Shown: piece after piece, positions 1 to 5,153 of the stretch
Numbering within the stretch: position 1 is the first letter of the stretch
Layout: each line of letters opens with the position of its first letter
Source: Mesoaciditoga sp964503355
GTDB taxonomy: Bacteria > Thermotogota > Thermotogae > Mesoaciditogales > Mesoaciditogaceae
Direction of reading: 5' to 3'
DNA length: 5,153 nucleotides
NCBI GenBank assembly: GCA_964503355.1
Contig: CAZCZS010000100.1
Location: 1 to 5,153, forward strand
The notes under the pieces: model-generated
What the model saw: only the letters and a program-made list of their open reading frames with translations
The model's database searches: none
Told to the model about the DNA's origin: nothing
Made by a program: the position numbers and the translations under genes

Positions 1-441
1 CATTATGGCTATTCCAAAACGTGTTGGATCTTGAACTGGCGTCAAAAGGATCGATGCGTTCGTTTTGGTTCGTTGGAAATCTTCGACGAATTTTGCGAGA
101 TCTTCTTGGATGAGGTTATCTCCAAGGTACATCAGAAAACTGTCACCATTTATGAACTCTTCCGCTAGCGAAACGGCGTGAGCCAATCCCTTTGGTTCTT
201 GTTGTATTATGTAGGAAAGGTGTACACCAAAGTCGCTACCGTCTTCGAGTACTTCTTTGAAATCTTTCACGTTATCCGGGTTCACTATCATCGCTATATC
301 CGTTATACCAGCTTTGTGAATTTTTTCTATGGAGTACAATATAACCGGTTTGTTTGCCACGGGAATGAGTTGCTTTGCGCTGGTGAAAGTCAAAGGTCTA
401 AGCCTCGTACCGCGTCCCGCACACAGTATTATCGCCTTCAC
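1..441 (-). CDS. rmlA: RmlA-like glucose-1-phosphate nucleotidyltransferase (long form), 5' part only
   Basis: This is the N-terminal 147 residues of a sugar-1-phosphate nucleotidyltransferase; the window edge removes the rest. The family joins an NTP (typically dTTP) to glucose 1-phosphate to give an activated sugar for surface polysaccharide or deoxysugar synthesis in the cytoplasm. Visible motifs are the nucleotide-binding loop AGRGTRLRPLT at residues 8-18, KQLIPVANKP at 23-32, EPKGLAHAV at 82-90 and YLGDN at 105-109, whose Asp108 is the expected metal ligand. KQLIPVANKP and LGDNLIQ resemble the long RmlA family, which usually has about 350 residues and a C-terminal beta-helix. That half is not visible, and dTTP versus UTP preference cannot be decided. 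The GTG start at 441 is chosen because it gives the family's usual MKAIIL start and has GAGGAG seven bases upstream. An in-frame ATG at 456 adds five residues but lacks a ribosome site. It starts 4 bases after the flavoenzyme gene, so the two are probably translated together. Confidence 0.9.
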   Translation of the reverse strand, partial: MKAIILCAGRGTRLRPLTFTSAKQLIPVANKPVILYSIEKIHKAGITDIAMIVNPDNVKDFKEVLEDGSDFGVHLSYIIQQEPKGLAHAVSLAEEFINGDSFLMYLGDNLIQEDLAKFVEDFQRTKTNASILLTPVQDPTRFGIAIM

Positions 442-445
442 TTTC

Positions 446-1801
446 TCACTCCTCATCGCACGCGTGCATTTTGGAATAGGCATCCAAAGCCGCCGTTATT
501 ATGGGATAAACAACAGGTGAAGCCGTTAAAAGAGGCTGCGTACCTATTTGAAGAGCGACAAGCTCAGTAGCACTCATTCTGTTTTGCACGGCAACACCCA
601 GCACGTTGATCATCTCCCCCACGGACTTTCCACCCATTATCTGTCCACCTAAAAGCACTCCGCTCTCTTTGGAGAAAACGAGCTTGACTTGTACTTTGCT
701 CGCATCTGGAACGCTTGCCGGATGTCTATCCACGGCCGACGCGTTTCCGCAGATCACTTCAAAACCGCTTTCAATGGCATCCGTTTCCGTCCCGCCAGCG
801 GCTCCCAACGTTTTTCCGAATATGGAAGTTGAGAATATCCCGATGTTTCCCTTTATCTCTCTTATCAATCTTACGTTGAAAAGATTGGTCCCCGCCACTC
901 TGGCATCAAAAGCCGCCGTGGAAGCGAGCATGAGCTTGCTGGGTCTACGTGAAAAGAATTCTTTGTGTTCCGTGCAATCACCGACCGCGAACACATCCTT
1001 AGCGCTGGTTCTCATATATTCATCGGTCCATATCCCTCCCGTCATTCCGATGAACAGTCCAGCATTTTTTGCAAGAGCGCTGTTTGGATGGTAACCGATA
1101 CCGAGTATAACTCCATCCACTTCCAAGTGTTCTCCAGATTCGAAGTTTATACCATCAACGTGACCAACACCTGTTATCTCTTTAACTCTCGTTGACGTTA
1201 AAACTTTTATGTGATTTTCTTCCAAAACCTTTTGAACTTCCATGGAGAATTCTGGATCGAACGCGATGGGTAGCACCCTTTCACGCGCTTCCACGACCGT
1301 AACCTGTTTTCCCATCTTGTGAATCTCGTCGCACATTTCCATTCCTATGAAGCCCGCGCCAACGATGGCCACCTTCTTCATCTTTTTCAAAGCGTCTTTC
1401 ATTCGTGAAATTTGCTGAATGTCTTTTGGAACCGTGAAGACTCCATCGAGTTCCACACCGGGTATTCGTGGAACGATGGGTTTTGAACCGGTGGCTATGA
1501 CCAACTTATCGTACTCTATCGTTTCGGAAGACTCCGTGAAGATCTTTTTCGATTGCACGTCTATTTCTTTTACCTCATCGATGATGACTTTAAGACCTCT
1601 CTTTTCCAACGATTTGGTACCCATCACGTCGCTTTCCACCGACTCAAGTGTGGAAAGCGTGTAGGGAATGCCACAAGGAATCAGGGTTTGACTTTCCCTT
1701 TTTATCATGGCGATCTTCTTCTTTGGATAAGAGGCCAAAGCTGTTGAAGCCGTTGCCATTCCCGCCGGTCCTCCTCCAATTATTACCACGTCGAATTTCA
1801 A
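446..1801 (-). CDS. FAD-dependent pyridine nucleotide-disulfide oxidoreductase (CoA-disulfide reductase / NADH oxidase family)
   Basis: A 451-residue cytoplasmic flavoenzyme that should move electrons from NAD(P)H through FAD to a disulfide, polysulfide, oxygen or a small redox protein. The FAD-binding GGGPAG lies at residues 9-14. A lone redox cysteine, Cys43, sits in PCGIPY where classical disulfide reductases have a CxxxxC pair; this is the hallmark of CoA-disulfide reductases, NADH oxidases and NADH:polysulfide reductases. IATGSKP follows at about 102-108, the NAD(P)-binding GAGFIGME at 148-155 and the second FAD motif DVFAVGDC at 269-276. The C-terminal dimerisation domain contains QIGTQPLLTASPVVYPI near 419-434. 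The length is normal for the family. The TTG start at 1801 has GGAGGTGA five bases upstream and gives MKFDVVIIGGG; a longer open frame from TTG at 1834 has no ribosome site. A further cysteine (Cys448) lies four residues from the C-terminus. The substrate cannot be fixed from sequence; rubredoxin reductase is another possibility. It sits 34 bases after the PEGA gene and 4 bases before the nucleotidyltransferase gene. Confidence 0.9.
   Translation of the reverse strand: MKFDVVIIGGGPAGMATASTALASYPKKKIAMIKRESQTLIPCGIPYTLSTLESVESDVMGTKSLEKRGLKVIIDEVKEIDVQSKKIFTESSETIEYDKLVIATGSKPIVPRIPGVELDGVFTVPKDIQQISRMKDALKKMKKVAIVGAGFIGMEMCDEIHKMGKQVTVVEARERVLPIAFDPEFSMEVQKVLEENHIKVLTSTRVKEITGVGHVDGINFESGEHLEVDGVILGIGYHPNSALAKNAGLFIGMTGGIWTDEYMRTSAKDVFAVGDCTEHKEFFSRRPSKLMLASTAAFDARVAGTNLFNVRLIREIKGNIGIFSTSIFGKTLGAAGGTETDAIESGFEVICGNASAVDRHPASVPDASKVQVKLVFSKESGVLLGGQIMGGKSVGEMINVLGVAVQNRMSATELVALQIGTQPLLTASPVVYPIITAALDAYSKMHACDEE
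449..454 (-). promoter_or_regulatory. Ribosome binding site of the rmlA-like gene, embedded in the upstream coding end
   Basis: GAGGAG on the minus strand is formed by the last two Glu codons of the flavoenzyme gene, immediately before its TGA. It is seven bases from GTG 441. The overlap of stop region and ribosome site suggests translational coupling of the two genes. Confidence 0.75.
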
Positions 1802-1806
1802 AATGT

Positions 1807-1814
1807 TCACCTCC
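1807..1814 (-). promoter_or_regulatory. Ribosome binding site of the flavoenzyme gene, decides a TTG start
   Basis: A full GGAGGTGA on the minus strand lies five bases before TTG 1801. It sits inside the longer open frame that runs from TTG 1834, and no comparable site precedes that codon. The strong match supports translation from TTG 1801, which also removes 11 residues that do not look like the family's N-terminus. Confidence 0.85.
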
Positions 1815-1835
1815 GTATTTTTTGAAACTGCCAAA

Positions 1836-3677
1836 TCATTTAAACAACATGTAAAGTAATCCTAACAGCAGGAGTATTCCCCCTACTATTATCACCTCTT
1901 TGAAATAAGTGTAAACATTTTTGTTTATCACGACGTTCATGGTCTTTGTCTCTGTTTGACCGTAACTTTCAACGGTGAATTTCACTTTGTAAACACCGTT
2001 TGGCATCGGTGTACCATCGATGGCATTTCCATCCCAAGATACGGCGTTATCTCCATAGGAAGCGTTGAATTCGCGGTACCATATGAGTTTATCATCCGAA
2101 TATATACGTATCTTTACCGTTCCTTTTCTACTTAAGATAACGTGGAATGTCGTTGTGTCCTCGTACCAATCGTTGTTTGGACTGAAAGGGTTGGGTGAAA
2201 TCTTCACGGACATTTTCAAAGGCTTTAAATTCATCGAAACGTTCGCCGTCGTCGTACGTTGAAAGTAGAAATTCAAAATCTCCGTTTTGGAAACGTATTC
2301 CGGATTTGAAAATGTTACGGTATGTGAGCCAATAGGCACGTAGAGCCCTTCGTTTGAATCGTTCACTTTTCCAAAATCTTCGTTGTCCACTTTAACGTAC
2401 ACCGGATAAACGTTTGAGTTCACTTTCAACATGCCAGCGGCCGTCAGCATGACTGATATGTAATTGTCTCCGGGAGAAACTTCATATCCTATCGTTTGAG
2501 AGATGTACCATTCTTTTGAAAATCTCAACTCATGGTATCCGATTTTCACCCCTTGAAGGTAAAGTGTTCCATCGAAACCTGTACCACCGGCGAATACACC
2601 ATCAACGTACACGTTTGTGTAAGGTTGAGAATGAATGTAAAGGTTGGCCGTCAACGGAAGAAGTTTAACTTTCAGCGTTTTAACGGTGTTGGCCTCAACT
2701 TCTACCGAATCGTTGTAATAAGTTTGATAATTTTCATGTTTAACTTCGACGCTGTGATATCCAGGCGTTAACTTCAACTTTTGTTCACCGATTCCAATTT
2801 TTTCTCCATCAACGTAGACCGTTGAATCGGATGGTTCAACTACAATATCGAGTTCTCCCAATGGATTTTGCGTTGTTGGTATAAGACTGACATTTAGTTT
2901 CTTCGTTTGCCCAAATTCCACATATATGTTACCTTCCCATTCTTTGTACCCACTCATGCTCAACTTTACGAAGTGATAACCAGGACTTATCTCAGATATC
3001 ACGGGAGTGATACCGAAGAACTTTCCATCCACGGTTACTTCGGCGCCACTGGGTGTACTCATGATATCCAAGAGAGTTTGGACTTTGCCGTTGTTAACGT
3101 AGAAGTAGCTCCACGCCGTCCACTTTTTTGGAACGGTCATAAGGGATTTCATCATGTTCAGTTTGAATTTCACGAACTCTTTTTTTGCGGTCTTTCCAAC
3201 CGGTGGAAAGGGATGAGATTTGTCTTTTTGGAAATTCTGAAGGAAATTCAAAGGTTCGGAAGATAGGATGTATTCGACGAATTCCAAGCCCGGTTGTTTT
3301 TCGTAAACCACGAATTTATAAGTTGGAACGGAAGGTATTCTATGAATACCCGCTTTGATGTAATTTTTAGGTTGGTAATAATTGGGAAAAAGCTGTGTAA
3401 TCGTTCCTTCTGGGGGAATGTCCAATATGTACAGGTAACCGTTGACCGTATTTTTCACGTTGAACCATATCGTCTCACCATTTCTATAGACACTTCCATT
3501 GGGTTTGTTCATTTGAACCGTTAGAACTTTGTTGGGTTTGATGTATATGAGTTTTGCGTGTGAAAGCGCGCTCACACTTGGAGGAATTTTAGGTGTCGAA
3601 GGCAAAGTTGTGTTGGCCAACGAAAAGCTTACCATGAGAAAGGAAAACGCCAGAAAAATGAAAAATACTTTTTTCAC
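1836..3677 (-). CDS. Exported membrane-anchored surface protein: DUF4384, PEGA-like repeats, FlgD-type Ig domain
   Basis: A 613-residue protein with no enzyme motif, probably structural or adhesive at the cell surface. Residues 1-21 form a signal peptide: MKK, a Phe/Leu-rich core, then SLA before Asn22. Residues about 52-145 match DUF4384, with a YRNGETIWF strand, GYLYILDIPPEGTITQLFPN and a late IP. Four PEGA-like beta units follow at about 201-267, 275-341, 344-413 and 415-487. The first has the canonical VDGKFFGITP; all share a VDG- or VDN-like turn and a (P/I)G(Y/S)H element (SPGYH, TPGYH, KIGYH, PIGSH). Residues about 488-585 resemble a FlgD/gliding-type Ig domain (ISPNPFSPNND, then VSWDGNAIDGTPMPNGVYKVKF). 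One hydrophobic helix at 595-612 followed by a single Lys should anchor the C-terminus, leaving the body outside the cytoplasmic membrane. The GTG at 3677 is preferred to the GTG at 3686 because GGTGA is five bases upstream and MKK begins the signal peptide. The hairpin at 3695-3712 precedes its ribosome site. The precise role is unknown. Confidence 0.88.
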   Translation of the reverse strand: MKKVFFIFLAFSFLMVSFSLANTTLPSTPKIPPSVSALSHAKLIYIKPNKVLTVQMNKPNGSVYRNGETIWFNVKNTVNGYLYILDIPPEGTITQLFPNYYQPKNYIKAGIHRIPSVPTYKFVVYEKQPGLEFVEYILSSEPLNFLQNFQKDKSHPFPPVGKTAKKEFVKFKLNMMKSLMTVPKKWTAWSYFYVNNGKVQTLLDIMSTPSGAEVTVDGKFFGITPVISEISPGYHFVKLSMSGYKEWEGNIYVEFGQTKKLNVSLIPTTQNPLGELDIVVEPSDSTVYVDGEKIGIGEQKLKLTPGYHSVEVKHENYQTYYNDSVEVEANTVKTLKVKLLPLTANLYIHSQPYTNVYVDGVFAGGTGFDGTLYLQGVKIGYHELRFSKEWYISQTIGYEVSPGDNYISVMLTAAGMLKVNSNVYPVYVKVDNEDFGKVNDSNEGLYVPIGSHTVTFSNPEYVSKTEILNFYFQRTTTANVSMNLKPLKMSVKISPNPFSPNNDWYEDTTTFHVILSRKGTVKIRIYSDDKLIWYREFNASYGDNAVSWDGNAIDGTPMPNGVYKVKFTVESYGQTETKTMNVVINKNVYTYFKEVIIVGGILLLLGLLYMLFK

Positions 3678-3682
3678 AATTA

Positions 3683-3691
3683 TCACCCCTT
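3683..3691 (-). promoter_or_regulatory. Ribosome binding site of the PEGA gene, decides the start
   Basis: AAGGGGTGA on the minus strand ends five bases before GTG 3677. Its GGTGA part matches the anti-Shine-Dalgarno complement. The site overlaps the alternative GTG at 3686, which therefore has no usable site of its own. This favours the start three codons further in. Confidence 0.7.
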
Positions 3692-3694
3692 AAA

Positions 3695-3712
3695 GGACAC
3701 CCGAAGGTGTCC
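3695..3712 (-). promoter_or_regulatory. Perfect 7-bp hairpin with cUUCGg loop between apgM and the PEGA gene
   Basis: On the minus strand the bases read GGACACC TTCG GGTGTCC: seven uninterrupted pairs closed by C-G around UUCG, known as an exceptionally stable RNA tetraloop. It starts 15 bases after the apgM stop and ends three bases before the AAGGGGTGA ribosome site of the PEGA gene. Only three U residues follow the stem, so it is a poor intrinsic terminator. It could be a 3'-end stabiliser for apgM mRNA, a partial attenuator, or a structure affecting ribosome access to the next gene. The structure is seen directly; the role is inference. Confidence 0.7.
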
Positions 3713-3727
3713 AATGTATTTAAGAGC

Positions 3728-4951
3728 TCACGCTCCGTATTTATCCAATCTCATCGTGTTTGCCAACAACAGAGTCATTAAATCCCTCGCTTCTATGGTG
3801 CCAAGACTTCCTCTGGCACATTCCTTTTCGTTGAAAGAGTCGGAAAGACCATATCTTGAGTACTTTGAGTGAATCAAAAGAGGTACAGGATGCCAACTAT
3901 GTCCTCCGATCAAAGCAGGGGTGGAATGATCTCCCGTTATGGCTATTGCATCGAATTTCATCGCGAGTATTTCGGGCAGCACTTGGTCTACCACTTCTAT
4001 GACGTGAACTTTCGCTTCGAAGTTCGAATCCTCACCAAAAGAATCGGTGTGTTTCACGTGAAAGTAGAAGAAATCGTACTTGTCGTAGTTATCCTTTAGT
4101 ACTTTTATCTCGGCCTTTATCATATCCAATTCTTCTTCTGCAGATGGAACATCCAAAACGTCCATGCCTACCAGTTTTGCCAAACCTTTGTACATGGGAT
4201 AAGTCGCTATCGCCGCGCTCGACAATTTGTAAACTTCTGGAAATTGCGGAAGTGCCGGGTATTTTGAAAAACCCCTTAAGAGACAGCCGGATATCTTTTC
4301 TTCTCCCTTTAAAAGTTCTTCAACCCGTTTTATGAATTCGTTAACGATTTCAGCCGTTTTTTTAGATTTTTCATCCAACGCGCGTGCGTACGTTACCGGT
4401 TCACCAGCTCTTTGTGGATCTGCGTCTGTCAAATTATCGTCAAGTCCTTCACCGGTGAGCTTCAAAACAAACCTATGCTCTTTTCCAGGAAAAACCTGCA
4501 CTTTCACGCCGTTTATCTCTTTTATGTTCGAATTTATCTTTTCACAAACTTTGACGTTTTCCTCCGTCGCTGGCCTTCCAGCTCTCCGATCGACTACTAT
4601 GCCGTCTTTAAAGGTTGCAAAATTTCCCCTCGCAACGACATCTTTCTGAGATACGTGCAATCCTATTCCCAAAGCTTCAAGAATGCCGCGCCCTATTTGA
4701 TATTTGATCGGATCGTACCCAAAAAGCCCCAAATGGCCCGGTCCACTGCCCGGTGTTATTCCTTGAATGACCGGTACGCTTTGGCCAAGATCTGAGGCTT
4801 TCGCCAACGCGTCCATATTCGGCGTGTTAGCAGCCTCTAACTCCGTCATTCCACCCAAAGCGGGTGCTCCACCCAGTCCATCCATTATCAACATCAAAAT
4901 TTTCGTATCGTTCTTCACAACCAGTTTGCTGACAAATTCCTGTTTATCCAT
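3728..4951 (-). CDS. apgM: 2,3-bisphosphoglycerate-independent phosphoglycerate mutase, archaeal type (ApgM)
   Basis: A 407-residue cytoplasmic enzyme that interconverts 3- and 2-phosphoglycerate in glycolysis and gluconeogenesis. It belongs to the alkaline phosphatase superfamily and uses a phosphoserine intermediate and two divalent metal ions. Motifs appear in the expected order: IMDGLGG with metal ligand Asp24; TPGSGPGHLGLFGYDP at 66-81 with probable catalytic Ser69; DRRAGRP at 121-127; LRGFSKYP at 225-232; KHTDSFGED at 300-308 with Asp303; ITGDHSTP at 338-345 with Asp341 and His342; and GGHSWHPVP at 349-357 with His351. The length is usual for this family, which is shorter than the roughly 510-residue bacterial GpmI. 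Residue 307 is Glu where the related GpmI motif has a metal-binding His. The ATG at 4951 is well supported by AAGGAGG six bases upstream. A gene of unknown function ends 42 bases upstream and the PEGA gene starts 50 bases downstream. The alternative of a phosphonoacetate hydrolase or phosphopentomutase relative fits less well. Confidence 0.95.
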   Translation of the reverse strand: MDKQEFVSKLVVKNDTKILMLIMDGLGGAPALGGMTELEAANTPNMDALAKASDLGQSVPVIQGITPGSGPGHLGLFGYDPIKYQIGRGILEALGIGLHVSQKDVVARGNFATFKDGIVVDRRAGRPATEENVKVCEKINSNIKEINGVKVQVFPGKEHRFVLKLTGEGLDDNLTDADPQRAGEPVTYARALDEKSKKTAEIVNEFIKRVEELLKGEEKISGCLLRGFSKYPALPQFPEVYKLSSAAIATYPMYKGLAKLVGMDVLDVPSAEEELDMIKAEIKVLKDNYDKYDFFYFHVKHTDSFGEDSNFEAKVHVIEVVDQVLPEILAMKFDAIAITGDHSTPALIGGHSWHPVPLLIHSKYSRYGLSDSFNEKECARGSLGTIEARDLMTLLLANTMRLDKYGA

Positions 4952-4957
4952 TTTCTT

Positions 4958-4964
4958 CCTCCTT
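4958..4964 (-). promoter_or_regulatory. Ribosome binding site of apgM
   Basis: AAGGAGG on the minus strand lies six bases before ATG 4951. It is a full-strength Shine-Dalgarno match and fixes the apgM start. Confidence 0.85.
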
Positions 4965-4993
4965 TTTCATTCGATTTTTTCAACATTCACCGT

Positions 4994-5152
4994 TTACTTC
5001 AAAAGCCAAACGTTCAATTGCATTTTCACCTCTTCGACGCATTTCTTTATTATTTTAACATCATTTATCGAACTTTGAAACGATTTTGGTAACTCATATT
5101 GTGCACGAGAGTAACGAAAAAAGATTGGGATGTAACAAAGGTCATTGAAAAA
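4994..5152 (-). CDS. Probable 3' end of an unrecognised gene (last 52 codons and stop)
   Basis: The minus-strand frame is open from the right edge of the window to a TAA stop at 4994-4996. The start must lie outside the window, so this is a C-terminal fragment. It encodes 52 residues beginning FFNDLCYIPIFFRYSRAQYE. From about residue 28 the fragment has a helix-like spacing of hydrophobic and charged residues (INDVKIIKKCVEEVKMQLN, then VWLLK), as in a real protein end rather than chance sequence. I do not recognise the family, and an open run of this length could arise by chance, so the call is tentative. If real, it lies 42 bases upstream of apgM on the same strand, with no visible terminator between them, and could share its transcript. 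An internal ATG at 5023 behind GAGG would give only a nine-residue peptide; here those bases are read as part of the larger frame. Confidence 0.5.
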   Translation of the reverse strand, partial: FFNDLCYIPIFFRYSRAQYELPKSFQSSINDVKIIKKCVEEVKMQLNVWLLK

Positions 5153-5153
5153 G

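Noticed and set aside
606..1094. Plus-strand open frame of 162 codons opposite the flavoenzyme gene
   Set aside because: It is antisense to a gene with clear family motifs, has no recognisable domain, and owes its openness to the codon usage of the true gene. The other plus-strand frames (for example 178-570, 2907-3266, 4332-4649 and 4767-5078) fail for the same reasons.
1802..1835. Regulatory structure in the PEGA-flavoenzyme gap
   Set aside because: The 34 bases contain the ribosome site and a run of A residues, but no inverted repeat or terminator that I can see.
3691..3712. The hairpin as a classical intrinsic terminator for apgM
   Set aside because: Only three U residues follow the stem before AAGGGG on the minus strand, and on the plus strand the flank is not U-rich. 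At most partial termination is supported, so it is listed as a regulatory structure instead.
4994..5023. Nine-residue leader peptide (MQLNVWLLK) preceded by GAGG
   Set aside because: The same frame is open all the way to the window edge, so the bases are better explained as the end of a larger gene. There is no attenuator hairpin behind it and no run of regulatory codons.
5052..5079. Promoter-like minus-strand pair: TTCAAA, 16 bases, TAAAAT, about 100 bases upstream of apgM
   Set aside because: The -35 element is weak, the region is AT-rich enough to give such matches by chance, and it lies inside the probable coding end at 4994-5152.
1..5153. A novel multi-gene system such as defence, mobile or biosynthetic cluster
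   Set aside because: No transposase, integrase, nuclease, toxin, repeat array or RNA gene is visible. The genes are familiar metabolic and envelope families, and their neighbourhood alone does not demonstrate a shared function.

Overview
The window holds four clear protein genes and the probable 3' end of a fifth. All lie on the minus strand, so transcription runs from the right edge towards the left. It looks like a bacterial chromosomal segment with dense, closely spaced genes, strong Shine-Dalgarno sites, frequent GTG/TTG starts and a slightly AT-leaning composition. The protein families fit an anaerobic, probably thermophilic bacterium of the Thermotogota type: an archaeal-type cofactor-independent phosphoglycerate mutase, a single-cysteine CoA-disulfide-reductase/NADH-oxidase-like flavoenzyme, a long-form RmlA-like nucleotidyltransferase and a DUF4384/PEGA envelope protein. 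The phylum is inferred from this overall impression; no rRNA or other phylogenetic marker is present.

Layout in transcription order: (1) 5152-4994, the last 52 codons of an unrecognised gene that enters from the right edge; (2) 4951-3728, apgM; (3) 3712-3695, a perfect 7-bp hairpin with a UUCG loop, placed directly before the ribosome binding site of the next gene; (4) 3677-1836, an exported, membrane-anchored surface protein built as signal peptide, DUF4384, about four PEGA-like repeats, a FlgD-type Ig domain and a C-terminal membrane helix; (5) 1801-446, an FAD/NAD(P)H disulfide-family oxidoreductase with a single active-site cysteine; (6) 441-1, the first 147 residues of an RmlA-like sugar-1-phosphate nucleotidyltransferase, cut by the left edge. 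The gaps are 42, 50, 34 and 4 bases. No convincing intrinsic terminator lies in any of them, so co-transcription is plausible.

The genes do not form an obvious single pathway. Phosphoglycerate mutase is lower glycolysis, the flavoenzyme is redox or sulfur/oxygen handling, and the nucleotidyltransferase supplies activated sugar for surface glycans. The PEGA protein is envelope architecture. A mixed housekeeping/envelope transcription unit is the most economical reading. I see no mobile element, CRISPR array, RNA gene, toxin-antitoxin pair or defence system. The points most worth a second look are the hairpin at the PEGA gene's translation start, the modular PEGA protein, a His-to-Glu change at a probable metal-ligand position of ApgM, and the partial gene at the right edge. 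The first two non-ATG starts discussed below also shorten proteins relative to the longest open frame.
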